A DNA stretch of 64,000 nt from Aquipuribacter sp051216895 (GCF_051216895.1 NZ_JBPKAO010000013.1:83724-147723), one strand, 5' to 3'; positions 1-8,769 are shown, counted from the first letter of the stretch. Notes: generated from the sequence alone by a model not told the origin. Translations and numbers: made by a program.

Positions 1-145
1 TGGCCTGCAGCACGACCACCCGCTCACCCCGGACCGGCCCCGGGTAGTCGGCGACGGCGATGGCCTCGCGGGTCTCTGGCGGCCGGATGGGTACGACGAG
101 GGAGCCGTCGGAGGCCACCTTCGGGTACACCGGCTCGGTCACCAT
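1..145 (-). CDS. 5' end of an unidentified protein of the conjugative element (runs off the window)
   Basis: The complement opens with ATG at 145-143 and stays open to the window edge, giving 48 codons that begin MVTEPVYPKVASDGSLVVPI. The start overlaps the last codons of the upstream wall-hydrolase gene in the same compact style as the other genes of this cluster, which is the main reason to believe it. No domain can be recognised in so short a piece. By position it should be the next transfer gene, but that is inference. Confidence 0.5.
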   Translation of the reverse strand, partial: MVTEPVYPKVASDGSLVVPIRPPETREAIAVADYPGPVRGERVVVLQA

Positions 146-1425
146 GCTGCGACCGTACGACGAGGCTCGGACAGAGACCAGGGAGAGAGTCCGGCCGCTT
201 GTGGTGCGTTGTTTGTCGAGCTCGAGCCAGCCGGTAGGGGTGGTCGGGTGATGCTGATGAGGACGTCGGACCAGTAGGGGTCGTTGAGGACGTCGGGGAC
301 GTACTCGACGGTCTTTCCGGTGCGGGGGGCGTGGATCATGCCTCCGCGGCCGTCGAAGAGGCCGTCGTGGCTGACGCGGGACCCGCCGGCGGTGGCGAAC
401 GACAGGATGTCGCCGGCGCGGGCCTGGGAGGCCGGGACGGGGGTCGACATGGCTTCGATGGCGACGGAGGAGTGCGGGAGCGTGATGCCTGCGGCCTGGT
501 ACCAGGCGTGAAGGATGAGCCCGGAGCAGTCGAACCCGACGATGCCCGCGCCTTGGGCGGAGCCCTCGCTGGGGCCGCTGGTGGTGCCGCCGCCCCAGGA
601 GTACGGGGTGCCGATCCAGGACGCGGCGACGTTCACCGCGACCTCCCCGCTGTGAGCGCCGGGCAGGGCGGTGAAGTCGGCGGGGACGGCCCGGTCTTGG
701 CAGCGCTGGGTGGCGCTGGCGTAGGTCTGCTCGAGGCCGCCCGCCCCTGGTGAAGCGCCAACACCGGCGGGCCGGGTAGACGTTGCCGAGAGGGCGGTGA
801 GGAGCTCGTCGGCGAGGGATTCCCACTGGGCGTAGGCGTTGGGGAACGCGGAGCGTTGGACGCGTTGCGCGGCCACAGTGAGTGGCAGCTGCTCCCAGCC
901 GGGGACGTCGAGGAGGGTGTCGTAGAACTTCCCGGCGGCGTAGACGGGGTCCATGAGCTCGTCGAGGGTGCCCCACCAGGGGTACTGCTGCTGGAACACG
1001 TTGACGGACCCGTGGTCGCGGCCGACGGCGTCGTGCGGGTAGGCGAGGGACCGGGAGACGTCGCGCTGGTCGGGGCGGAGGTCTCCGGTGCCGTCGTTGG
1101 CGTAGTTGCGGAACTTCGACTCCTGCGCGGCGACGGCGAGGGCGACCCGGATGGCCTGATCAGGCAGAGCTCGCTGACGGCCGACCTGGACGATGGTCGC
1201 GGCGTGGGCGAGCTGGGTGTCGTCAAGGCCCTCGACGTCAAGGCCGGTGGGGTTGATGACCACGGTGCAGTCGCCTCGGGTGTCGGTCTGCTCGGTCTCG
1301 ACGGTGACACTGAGCACGAGCAGCGTGGCCAGCCCGGCGATGGCGAGCTGGACGCCGATGACGACGGCGATGATCTTGCCCCAGGGCAGGGAGGCAGCGG
1401 CGTGGAGGGTCAGCGTGTGCCACAT
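139..1425 (-). CDS. Bifunctional cell-wall hydrolase: lysozyme-like domain plus NlpC/P60 endopeptidase (T4SS-associated)
   Basis: A 428-residue protein. The ATG at 1425-1423 overlaps the stop of the preceding gene (ATGA), which selects this start over an upstream one. A single membrane segment covers about residues 17-40. Residues about 85-210 resemble a lysozyme-like transglycosylase domain, with a probable catalytic Glu102 in an AQESKF context. Residues about 255-390 are an NlpC/P60 domain with the nucleophile Cys300 in FDCSGL and a His at 353 (VSHDG). Such enzymes open peptidoglycan locally so that a type IV secretion channel can cross the wall; the VirB1 role is inferred from the neighbours. 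The C-terminal 35 residues are low-complexity. Confidence 0.88.
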   Translation of the reverse strand: MWHTLTLHAAASLPWGKIIAVVIGVQLAIAGLATLLVLSVTVETEQTDTRGDCTVVINPTGLDVEGLDDTQLAHAATIVQVGRQRALPDQAIRVALAVAAQESKFRNYANDGTGDLRPDQRDVSRSLAYPHDAVGRDHGSVNVFQQQYPWWGTLDELMDPVYAAGKFYDTLLDVPGWEQLPLTVAAQRVQRSAFPNAYAQWESLADELLTALSATSTRPAGVGASPGAGGLEQTYASATQRCQDRAVPADFTALPGAHSGEVAVNVAASWIGTPYSWGGGTTSGPSEGSAQGAGIVGFDCSGLILHAWYQAAGITLPHSSVAIEAMSTPVPASQARAGDILSFATAGGSRVSHDGLFDGRGGMIHAPRTGKTVEYVPDVLNDPYWSDVLISITRPPLPAGSSSTNNAPQAAGLSPWSLSEPRRTVAAW

Positions 1426-2006
1426 CAGGTCACGTCCAGGGCGTCGGTGTCGAGGACGGGCTGCAGGTCGGCGAGGAGCCACTGGTCTTGTTCGAGCACG
1501 AGGATGAGGGCGAGCCGGGTGCCGTCTTCGAGCTGGACGTCGACGAGGGCCTGACCGTCGGCCTCGCTCCGCAGGAGTACCCGCGCGGGGCGAGCGGAGG
1601 GGACGCGGGTGGCGTTGATGGTGGTGGCGGTCTCCTGATATTCGGCGGTGGCCACGGCGCGGAGTGCTTCCGTCCGAGTCTGGTCGTCGGGTGACTGCCA
1701 GGCCAGCACTGCGCGCTCGGCAACCGTGATGAGGTCCGCCGCGCCCGATTCACCGGTCGGGCCCGACGTCGGAACCACGACCGCCTCCGGTGGAAGCAGC
1801 TGCGACGTGTCGTCGACCACTGGTGCGTCACCGGGGTTCTCCGCCTCGGGCGGTACGACGCGTGCCGTTGCCGAGAGAACCGCGGTCGGCTCGCGGAGCG
1901 CGCTCTGCTCTGCTGCGTCGGTGTCCGTGATCCGTGTGACGAGGAGCACGGTCCCAACGACCACCAGGAGCAGTGCTGCGGCCAGGAGGCGGCTGGGGCG
2001 TGTCAT
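1425..2006 (-). CDS. Single-pass membrane protein of the transfer cluster
   Basis: A 193-residue protein that overlaps both neighbours by ATGA. One hydrophobic segment at residues about 7-23 is followed by a Pro/Ala/Val-rich linker to about residue 90, then a small alpha/beta domain ending near 190. That layout (N-terminal anchor, linker, NTF2-like-sized external domain) is what VirB8/TcpC-type subunits of Gram-positive conjugation systems look like, but I see no diagnostic motif, so that assignment is only suggestive. Its position between the VirB6-like protein and the wall hydrolase supports a structural role in the secretion channel. Confidence 0.75.
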   Translation of the reverse strand: MTRPSRLLAAALLLVVVGTVLLVTRITDTDAAEQSALREPTAVLSATARVVPPEAENPGDAPVVDDTSQLLPPEAVVVPTSGPTGESGAADLITVAERAVLAWQSPDDQTRTEALRAVATAEYQETATTINATRVPSARPARVLLRSEADGQALVDVQLEDGTRLALILVLEQDQWLLADLQPVLDTDALDVT

Positions 2007-4129
2007 GGCAGGCCCTCCTTGCGGGAGGTGACGACGTCGCCGGGCACAACCTGGGCGGCGCGGGTGCCAGGTGCGGCGTCGGTGGGGGCGTAGTGGTCGA
2101 CGACGGGGCCGTCGAGGGTGTGGATGACGGTGACGGTCTCGCCGTCCACGACGACGGCGTCGAAGTCACGCATGGGCGTCGTCTCCGGCCGGCTCAGCGG
2201 TTCGGTCTGACCATCGTCGAGCGGGACTGTCGGAGTCGGGGTGCTGCTGTAGCCGGGTGATTGGGCGGGCATGGTCGCTGCGGCGTGGGCGCCCGTCGAC
2301 GTGGGGACCTGGGGGATCAGGTCCGGCGGGCTGGTGTCGGTGGAGCCGGCGGGGCCTCTTGGGGCAGGCAGGGTGTGTCCGCCGGGTCCGGCGATGGCAG
2401 CAGGTGCGGGTCCGCCAATCGCAGTAGGTGAGGGAGCGCCGTCGAGCTGCGCGGGTGGTCCGGTCCGCGGTCGGTAGTCGGATGTGGGGGGTGCGGCGGT
2501 GGCGAAGTGCTCGGGGCGGAGGGTGTCCGGGCCGATCCGATAGGGCTCCGACGCGGCCTGGGTTCGTGCCTCGTCGTCGTCCTTCTTGCTGAGTTTCTTC
2601 GCGAGGAGGGCGCCGGCGGCGACCTTCGCGGTTCCGCCGGCGAAGCGGGCCGCACTACCGGCCAGGTCGGTGGCGCCCTTCTTGTACTTCCGGTACTCGT
2701 CGGTGCTGGTCTTCACGGCGTCGTTGCCGCGGACCATCGTGGTGAGACGGCGGTAGGGGCTGAGGACGATCCACATCGCGCTGCCGACGACGAACGCGAG
2801 CAGGATCCCTAGCAAGGCAGGGATACCTGAGTCCGCCGACAGGAACACCCCGTAGAGGTAGGCGGTGACGGCGGCGCCGACGGCGAAGACGACGCTGTTG
2901 ATCAGGGCCGCGGCCACCAGGCTGCCGAGGCTGCGCAGGGTTCCCTTGAGCAGGAGCGCGACGAGCGCCACCAGGGGCAGGAACATGACGACGAGTCGGA
3001 TGATCAGATAGCTCATGGCCACGAGCAGCAGGCTCATCAGCAGGAACGGCAGGATCCCGACCAGCGCCAGCGCCACCAGGGCGTGGCCGACGCGGTCGAG
3101 GCTGCGGGCTCCGGTGAGGTACTCGTACGCGTCGGGGTCGCTGGCCTGGACGGCTTCGGCGGCGTCGGTCCACTGCTGTCGTTTGGCGTCGATGAGGTCC
3201 GCGCCGGCGCCGTCGGGGTCGTTGCGGACGAGCTCGGTCTCGGCCCAGGTGAGGGTGGAGGCTCGGTAGAGCTCGGGGCCGTACTGCCGGGCGGTCGGAG
3301 AGGAGGAGTCGCCGAGGGTGCCGGCGACCCACCGGTCGTACAGGATCGCGTCCACCAGCGGGGCGACGGTGGCGGTGGCGGGGTCGGCGTCCTCGCTGCC
3401 GGCCATGGCGCCGTTCACGGACACGATCGCCGTGACCGTGACCTGGTCGGTGAGCCTCGCGACCGTGCTGGGGTAGTTCGCGGCGAACGCGGCCAGCGTC
3501 GCAGCGACCAGGACGAGGCAGCCAGTGCCGATGGCCGCGGACAACCGGGCCCGCCGGACGCTGATGACCATGAGGACACCGACCGCGACCGCGATGACCG
3601 GGAAGAACGGCCGGGTGAAGCCCTCGTACAGGGCGTCGGACACATAGGCGACGGGCTCGTTGAGGACGGCGAGCCAGGTCTGGTTGTACACGGTGTCGGC
3701 GAGCGTGGCGACCATGCCCACGGCGAGAACCGGCAGCGACATCAGCGAGTTCGCGGTCGAGGTGAGCGCACCGTTGGTGGCCTGACCGGGGCCAGGGACG
3801 CAGGAGTCGACGTACATGTGCCAGCGGTAGCCAGCAAGGCCAGTCGTCTCGTAGACGCTGACGCCCGAGCCGTCGGTGAACGGGTCGGCGTCCAGCGGCG
3901 GCGGGTCACTTGGTTGAGGAGTGATGAACCCGCCCAGGCCGCGATCTGGTGACTCCGCGGTGGGTGGCGTCTGGCAGTCCGGTAGCCCCGGGATTGGCAG
4001 CTGCGGGACAGACGACGCGCTGGCCACCGGCACGACCCCGGCCGTCGCGGCAGCTGCGGGTCCTGTCACCCCGAGCATCACGGTCGCGAGGGTGACGAGA
4101 GCGAGCAGGACCCGCCGGCCGGTGCTCAC
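2003..4129 (-). CDS. VirB6/TrbL-like polytopic membrane protein of a conjugative type IV secretion system
   Basis: A 708-residue protein with a GTG start at 4129-4127 that overlaps the stop of the ATPase gene (GTGA). Residues 1-28 look like a cleavable signal peptide ending in an Ala-rich stretch. Hydrophobic segments follow at about 130-150, 175-225 and 355-460, separated by a hydrophilic loop of about 120 residues. The C-terminal 250 residues are a Pro/Ala/Thr-rich cytoplasmic or extended tail. This matches the VirB6/TrbL class that forms the inner-membrane pore. Order and overlap with the VirB4-like gene upstream and the small anchored protein downstream indicate one translationally coupled operon. 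Confidence 0.82.
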   Translation of the reverse strand: MSTGRRVLLALVTLATVMLGVTGPAAAATAGVVPVASASSVPQLPIPGLPDCQTPPTAESPDRGLGGFITPQPSDPPPLDADPFTDGSGVSVYETTGLAGYRWHMYVDSCVPGPGQATNGALTSTANSLMSLPVLAVGMVATLADTVYNQTWLAVLNEPVAYVSDALYEGFTRPFFPVIAVAVGVLMVISVRRARLSAAIGTGCLVLVAATLAAFAANYPSTVARLTDQVTVTAIVSVNGAMAGSEDADPATATVAPLVDAILYDRWVAGTLGDSSSPTARQYGPELYRASTLTWAETELVRNDPDGAGADLIDAKRQQWTDAAEAVQASDPDAYEYLTGARSLDRVGHALVALALVGILPFLLMSLLLVAMSYLIIRLVVMFLPLVALVALLLKGTLRSLGSLVAAALINSVVFAVGAAVTAYLYGVFLSADSGIPALLGILLAFVVGSAMWIVLSPYRRLTTMVRGNDAVKTSTDEYRKYKKGATDLAGSAARFAGGTAKVAAGALLAKKLSKKDDDEARTQAASEPYRIGPDTLRPEHFATAAPPTSDYRPRTGPPAQLDGAPSPTAIGGPAPAAIAGPGGHTLPAPRGPAGSTDTSPPDLIPQVPTSTGAHAAATMPAQSPGYSSTPTPTVPLDDGQTEPLSRPETTPMRDFDAVVVDGETVTVIHTLDGPVVDHYAPTDAAPGTRAAQVVPGDVVTSRKEGLP

Positions 4130-6966
4130 GCGACGCTCCAGTCGTCGGCGTGCTCGTCGGTGCCGGTCTCGGACCCGTTGAGCCTGGCGATGGCCGGCGC
4201 CCGCTGCGCTCGGCGCGTGGGGGTGTCGGTGTCGCGTAGGTCGACGCGACGGGCCTGGTCAGGACTTCGGTCCGGTTGGGGCTGCTCGAGGCGGGTGGGG
4301 TTGCCGACGGCGGTGGTGTCCAGGGCCTGCAGGACGTGGGGGAGGTGGCCGAGGTCCCAGCGGACGCGTTCGGTGTAGCCGTCGGCGTCTCGGAGGATGA
4401 CGTCACGGGCCCCGCTACGTCCTTGGCCGACGTGGGGTCGGAGGCCTCCGAGGGCGAGGGTGGCGACGGCGCGTTCGTAGCCGAGGCCGGTGGGAATGCG
4501 GGCCAGGCGGAGCGCGGCGGCGGCCTCGTCGGGGTCCTCGATCCCGCCGATGATGCACTCGTCGATCAGCCCGCCGGCCTCGAGGCTAAGGAGGTCGCCG
4601 GGCTTCTGGGAGGCGGCGAGGACTCGGGTGTTCCACTTGCGGGAGTCCCGGGCGAACCGCTCGACCAGGGCCCGGCCGGCGGGGGTGCGGCGCAGGGCGT
4701 GGGCCTCGTCGATGACGACGACCTTCCGTTCGCCCATCCGGCGGCCGTAGACGCGGCGGGAGGCGTAGTTCGCGGCCAGGCTGAGCAGCGGCACGCTGAT
4801 CCGCTCGTCCTCGGTCCAGTTCGTCTCCTCCGCGTCCGGCTCCGGAAGCGTCAGACCGCCGAGGGTGAACACCAGCAGCGTCGGCTCCGCGGAACGAACC
4901 GGCGGGTGCCTGGTGTCGCCGGCGGTGAAGAACAGGCGCGCGGAGGGAAACTCGGCCATGTCACGGAGGACGTCGTGGATCTCGTGGTCGGCGTCGCGAC
5001 CATCGGCGCGGATGGCGTCGAGGACCTGGCCGAGGGACGCGTCATGCCCGCCCCCGACGTGACGCACGGCGTTGCGGATGACGTGGCTGGACTCCCGCGC
5101 CCGCCGGATCTCCGGCGGCAGCAGCAGCCGCAGGGTGTCAGTGGCCAATTGCATCCGACGGCGACCGGCCAGGTAGAGGGCGTCGGCGAACACCTCGTCG
5201 AGCTTCTCCTCGTGAGCGGTGCCGTGCAGGCCCATGAGGCGTTCGTCGTCGACCAGGTTGTGCCGCTCCGGTTCTGGCACCGCGGCGTACGGCGACAGGG
5301 TTCCGGCCTCGGACCGGAGGAGGTCGACGTACTGCGACACCGCGGCGATCTGGGGGATGAGCGTCAGCCGGGCGAGCGGGCCGGACGGGTCGAACACGGT
5401 GGTGCAGATCCCGCGCAGCGTGGCGTCGTAGGCGAGGGAGCCGACGACGACGGACTTGCCGGAGCCGAGGCCGCCGATGACGGGGGTGAAGCCGGACCGT
5501 TCGCGGACCTCCATCGCGTGGTGCAGGTTCCACGCCACCGCCCGCCGAGACGTGCCCACCGTGTAGCCGATGTAGGAACCGTCGCGGGTGCCGACGGTGC
5601 TGGACAGGTGCGGCAAGCCGGCGGCGAGGAACTCCGTCTTCCCGCGGCGCCGGTGGGCGGTCGAGGCGGCGGGTTCGCCGGGGATGAACTCGCGGTGCAG
5701 GCCGTACTGGTCGGGGTCGCGGTGCAGCTCGACCCGGTAGTCGCGGTAGTGGTTGAGCACGGCGTTGACGCGGTCCTCGAGCTCCGCCTGCGACGCGGCG
5801 GTGACGGCGAGCTGGAACCGGCCGTCGATGCGGGCGACGGCGTGCACCCCTCCGTCGGCGATCTCATCAGCCGTCGCGCGGGCCTGCTCCCCGGTGCGGC
5901 GCAGCGACAGTGGGACCTCGACCGAGGCGCTGGCGGTGTACTGCTGCTCCTGGTCGACGACCTGATCGATGCGGGTCTGCATCGACGACGCGGCCTCCCG
6001 CCCGGACAGGACCCGGATGCTGCCGGACCACTCGACCGGGAACGGCAGCGAGTCCGCGAACGCCATCCACGGCAGGTGCGACTGCGGGATCTTCAGCCCC
6101 TCCATCCGGCCGACGCTGAGGACCGCCAGGTACCGCTCCACGACGGTGGCGTCGCCGGTGCGTTGCGGGCGGGCGACGAGGCGCACGTAGGGCCGGCCCG
6201 GGCTCGGGTCGACGTCGAGGGTGCCGGTAAACATGGTCAGATCCGACGCCTCGACCGGAACGGTCATGCCGTCGACCGTGGTGTGGGGCTGGGGCAGGCC
6301 GATGCCGAGGCTGCGGTGGACCAGCCACTCGACCTCGCCCTGGGTGGCGCGGACCCCGTCCAGGCCCGGGGTGCCGAGCAGGGCGTCGAGGCGGGTGAGG
6401 TCGGTCGCGACCTTGGCCGCGGTGCGCTTGCTGATTCGGTCGCCGTGGTGGGTGACCTGAAGGCTGACGCCGAGGTAGGTCTCGGTGTCGGAGAACGTGG
6501 ACCCGCGCAGGTGCCGCTGCACGCCGACGAGGTGCTCGCCCCACGCCTGCCGGTTGACCGGGTCGGGGGTGTCGTCGGCGAGGGCCTTGGCCCAGGTGTG
6601 GATCGGGTAGGGCCGCTGCACGCTACGCATGTGGATCGTGCGGCCGGCCAACGCGGAGTACGTGTCGCCGATCTGCCGGATGAGGTTCTCGCGGCGTTCG
6701 TCACCCTGCCACGACCACTGCTGGGGCCCCAGCCGGTACCAGGCCCGCAGCCCCTTGCGGGTGATGGTCACGTTTTCCTGGATGCCGCGCAGCGTCAGTG
6801 GCAGCGGAGGGAAGTCTGCCGGACCTACCGACATCGAGCGCCAGACCCGCCGGCCGGTCTGGACGCGGTGCTGGCCGTCCGCGACGTCCTGCGAGTCCGC
6901 CGTATCGGTGGCGGTCGTGTCGGGGTGCTGGCCGTTGCGTCGACGCAGACGGACGCGTGTGCTCAT
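4126..6966 (-). CDS. VirB4-like conjugation ATPase
   Basis: A 946-residue protein. The ATG at 6966-6964 overlaps the TGA of the PrgI-like gene, which fixes the start; a longer open frame upstream belongs to another gene. Walker A (GGLGSGKSVVVG) lies near residue 495 and Walker B (KVVVIDEAHAL) near residue 747, the wide spacing seen in VirB4/TraC-type ATPases. The N-terminal 450 residues hold no motif I can name but have the length of the VirB4 N-domain. VirB4 powers pilus assembly and substrate transfer at the inner membrane. It is the best evidence that the cluster is a true T4SS and not the FtsK-like single-protein system common in actinomycete elements. Confidence 0.93.
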   Translation of the reverse strand: MSTRVRLRRRNGQHPDTTATDTADSQDVADGQHRVQTGRRVWRSMSVGPADFPPLPLTLRGIQENVTITRKGLRAWYRLGPQQWSWQGDERRENLIRQIGDTYSALAGRTIHMRSVQRPYPIHTWAKALADDTPDPVNRQAWGEHLVGVQRHLRGSTFSDTETYLGVSLQVTHHGDRISKRTAAKVATDLTRLDALLGTPGLDGVRATQGEVEWLVHRSLGIGLPQPHTTVDGMTVPVEASDLTMFTGTLDVDPSPGRPYVRLVARPQRTGDATVVERYLAVLSVGRMEGLKIPQSHLPWMAFADSLPFPVEWSGSIRVLSGREAASSMQTRIDQVVDQEQQYTASASVEVPLSLRRTGEQARATADEIADGGVHAVARIDGRFQLAVTAASQAELEDRVNAVLNHYRDYRVELHRDPDQYGLHREFIPGEPAASTAHRRRGKTEFLAAGLPHLSSTVGTRDGSYIGYTVGTSRRAVAWNLHHAMEVRERSGFTPVIGGLGSGKSVVVGSLAYDATLRGICTTVFDPSGPLARLTLIPQIAAVSQYVDLLRSEAGTLSPYAAVPEPERHNLVDDERLMGLHGTAHEEKLDEVFADALYLAGRRRMQLATDTLRLLLPPEIRRARESSHVIRNAVRHVGGGHDASLGQVLDAIRADGRDADHEIHDVLRDMAEFPSARLFFTAGDTRHPPVRSAEPTLLVFTLGGLTLPEPDAEETNWTEDERISVPLLSLAANYASRRVYGRRMGERKVVVIDEAHALRRTPAGRALVERFARDSRKWNTRVLAASQKPGDLLSLEAGGLIDECIIGGIEDPDEAAAALRLARIPTGLGYERAVATLALGGLRPHVGQGRSGARDVILRDADGYTERVRWDLGHLPHVLQALDTTAVGNPTRLEQPQPDRSPDQARRVDLRDTDTPTRRAQRAPAIARLNGSETGTDEHADDWSVA

Positions 6967-7325
6967 GTCGACTCCCTCGAGAACGTGTGGTGCAGCGGGC
7001 GGGCCCGCATGGACGCGCGGCGGCAGCGGACCCAGTGGCGGGCGGCGCGCAGCTCGCCCCGGGCGTAGGCGAGCCAGGCCATGAGGGGCTGCTCGCTGGT
7101 GAAGTAGGGCGCCAGCAGGTAGCCGGCGACGAACCCGACGGCCAGCGTGTAGAGCCCTCCCGGCCACAGCCCGAACAGCAGCACCAGCGGCAGCGCGACC
7201 AGTCCGGTGACGGCCGCGCCGATGGCCAGGACCGTGTAGCGGGGCTGGCCGAGTACGGTCCACCCGCGCAGGTCGACGAGGCGTGGCTGGTAGCGCCAGA
7301 TGGCGTCGTCGTTGCCGATCAGCAT
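6963..7325 (-). CDS. PrgI-like T4SS membrane protein
   Basis: A 120-residue protein with two adjacent hydrophobic segments, about residues 29-51 and 55-76, and a basic C-terminal tail rich in Arg. A small two-helix protein placed directly before the VirB4 ATPase gene is the usual position of PrgI/VirB3-like subunits in Gram-positive conjugative elements, where it anchors the ATPase to the channel. The stop overlaps the ATPase start and the pilin stop lies only eight bases upstream of its own ATG, so it is in the same operon. Family assignment rests on size, topology and position; no catalytic motif is expected. Confidence 0.8.
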   Translation of the reverse strand: MLIGNDDAIWRYQPRLVDLRGWTVLGQPRYTVLAIGAAVTGLVALPLVLLFGLWPGGLYTLAVGFVAGYLLAPYFTSEQPLMAWLAYARGELRAARHWVRCRRASMRARPLHHTFSREST

Positions 7326-7333
7326 GACGACGC

Positions 7334-7597
7334 TCAGTTGAGGAGGAAGTTGAGGATGTCATCGCTCGTGCCCGTGATGAGCGGCACGCTGACGCCCGCA
7401 ATCAGCAGGGCAATGATGACGATGGCGACTGTGCCGAGAGCGTCGCCGATCTTGATGCGACGGATGCCCACCAGCACGATGAGCGCGACGACGACCAGAC
7501 CGACGCCGAGCAGCTGCAGCAGCAGGTCCTGGATGCCACCGACGTTGACCGGGGTGCCGGAGGGAACGGCAAGCAGGGTGGTGAGAGACGTGTTCAT
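7334..7597 (-). CDS. VirB2/TrbC-like pilin or channel subunit
   Basis: An 87-residue protein. The ATG at 7597 is preceded by a strong AAGGAG at a spacing of about eight bases, so this start is preferred over one 15 codons further out. After a short N-terminus there are two hydrophobic helices, about residues 24-45 and 52-75, joined by a short basic turn (GIRRIKIGD), the typical shape of VirB2-type subunits. It is the first recognisable gene of the leftward transfer operon, so the operon promoter should lie in the noncoding DNA upstream. Confidence 0.78.
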   Translation of the reverse strand: MNTSLTTLLAVPSGTPVNVGGIQDLLLQLLGVGLVVVALIVLVGIRRIKIGDALGTVAIVIIALLIAGVSVPLITGTSDDILNFLLN

Positions 7598-8109
7598 GAA
7601 CGGGTTCTCCTTCGGGTGAGGAGCCCGCGGGTCCCGAGTCACAGCGACTCTGGATCCCCCGGGCGGAGGACGGTCAGAGCAGGACGCGCTATGAGGTGTT
7701 CCGACGCCTTCGCGCCATTTCGGACGGTAGTGACGAGGTTGCCCCCCGTAGTGCGGACGATCGGTATCTGTGGATAAGGGCAGGTCGACAGGGCCTGAGG
7801 ATCAGTTCGCTCGAAGACCGTCGGTGTCGAGGGATCAGGGGACGCTCCGACGTCGCGTCCAGCTGCCAACCCCAAGCACGGAAGACCGTTCCTGCGGTCA
7901 CCACGGAAGGGAGAGACGGCCAGCTGCACCGCCAGGACTGTTGCGAGGACGGTGACGAAGTGAGGCGTGCGGCACGCGTGCCCGCCACGTGCCCGATCGC
8001 CGCAGCAGTCCCCGACCCCTCTGATGACGTCCCGGAACGAGTCGCCTCGTGGGCGGTGCCAGCTGTCAACGCAGCGTGGTCCGCGATCACTGTCTGTCGG
8101 GCCGAGGAC
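7598..8109. other. End region of the conjugative element without a convincing gene
   Basis: This stretch between the pilin gene and the tRNA fragment has open frames on both strands, but none has the strong third-position G/C bias of its neighbours. The longest leftward one ends at 7639. A perfect 12-bp palindrome, GGCACGCGTGCC, sits at 7971-7982. By position the region should contain the promoter of the transfer operon and the excision-side attachment sequences. An origin of transfer is possible but not shown. Confidence 0.5.
7971..7982. promoter_or_regulatory. 12-bp perfect palindrome near the element end
   Basis: GGCACGCGTGCC reads identically on both strands. It lies about 370 bases upstream of the pilin start and 130 bases inside the element end. 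It could be a repressor or excisionase site; nothing in the sequence decides between these. Confidence 0.3.
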
Positions 8110-8153
8110 CTTCCCAAGCTGATAGTGCGGGTTCGATTCCCGTCATCCGCTCC
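8110..8153 (+). other. Attachment-site scar: 3' part of tRNA-Gly(CCC)
   Basis: The sequence runs from anticodon loop TTCCCAA (anticodon CCC) through the 3' anticodon stem GCTGA, the T arm (GCGGG, loop TTCGATT, CCCGT) and the acceptor strand CATCCGC followed by T and CC. The bases before it (GGACC) cannot pair with GCTGA, so the 5' half of the tRNA is absent and this is not a functional gene. A 3' tRNA fragment next to a transfer cluster is the classic product of tyrosine-recombinase integration: the intact tRNA is expected at the other, leftward end of the element, outside the window. Chromosomal genes resume to the right. Confidence 0.85.
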
Positions 8154-8364
8154 CAGGCCAGAGACGTGTCAGCCCCGCCGCAGGAGTCCGAGAGCGACCC
8201 GCGTGCCCGCTCCGCGCCCGTCGGGTGGGCGCCTGTTGCGGCTCGCGCCCGCGGCAGGCGCGCCCGGGTTCACCACGATGACCGCCACCGTCGTCGACGA
8301 GGCAGAGCTGGTGAGGCCCCTCGACGCAGCCGCCGTCCCGGACCAGCGAGGTCGCCGACGTGGT

Positions 8365-8580
8365 TCAGCCCCGCTCGCGCCGCCGGAGGGCCGCGGAGGA
8401 CGCGAGGATCCCGAGGGCCAGCACGGTCCACAGGGCGGCCAGGACGACCTCGACCGGTCCGCCACCCGGCACCTGGAACAGCCAGCCGAGGACCGCGAGG
8501 ACGGTGAACAGCCCGCCCAGCCAGAAGCCCTGGCGGGACGTGCGCGTCAGCTGCCACGGCGGCGTCCTCCCCTCGGCCAT
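8365..8580 (-). CDS. Small two-helix membrane protein
   Basis: A 71-residue protein starting at the ATG at 8580. Two hydrophobic segments, about residues 19-35 and 42-62, are separated by a short Pro/Gly-rich turn and end in a basic RRRERG tail. It has the high third-position G/C of a real gene. No family is recognised. About 210 bases of noncoding DNA separate it from the attachment scar, so it is probably the first chromosomal gene beyond the element. Confidence 0.65.
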   Translation of the reverse strand: MAEGRTPPWQLTRTSRQGFWLGGLFTVLAVLGWLFQVPGGGPVEVVLAALWTVLALGILASSAALRRRERG

Positions 8581-8769
8581 GGGGCGAACGCTACCGACGC
8601 GACGGGCCGGTGACGCGGTCCCCGGTCGCGGTCGGACCCGGCCGTCTCGTGGGCCCAGGTGACGCGCTGGACGCGGTTGCGGGTGCCGGCAGGGCGATCA
8701 CGCCGACACGGAGCGGCCAGGCGGACCCCTCACGGTGCGGTCCGCCCGCTCGGTGCCTACGGTCGTCGG

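Noticed and set aside
60..251. Rightward small frame at the left edge
   Set aside because: It is antisense to the end of the wall-hydrolase gene and the start of the next transfer gene, and has no ribosome binding site or recognisable product.
4276..7068. Very long open frame antisense to the VirB4-like gene (and similar long antisense frames opposite dnaK, clpB, the LOV gene and the SDR-HAD gene)
   Set aside because: These arise because high third-position G/C leaves few stops on the opposite strand. Their translations are low-complexity Gly/Arg/Asp/Val text without domains, while the sense genes have clear motifs.
7639..7929. Leftward 96-codon frame between the pilin gene and the tRNA fragment
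   Set aside because: Third positions are not G/C-biased like neighbouring genes, there is no Shine-Dalgarno before its GTG, and a competing frame covers the same DNA. It could be a degenerate or foreign gene, so the region is reported as undecided.
8110..8153. Functional tRNA-Gly gene
   Set aside because: Only the part from the anticodon loop to the acceptor end is present; upstream bases cannot form the anticodon stem, D arm or 5' acceptor strand.
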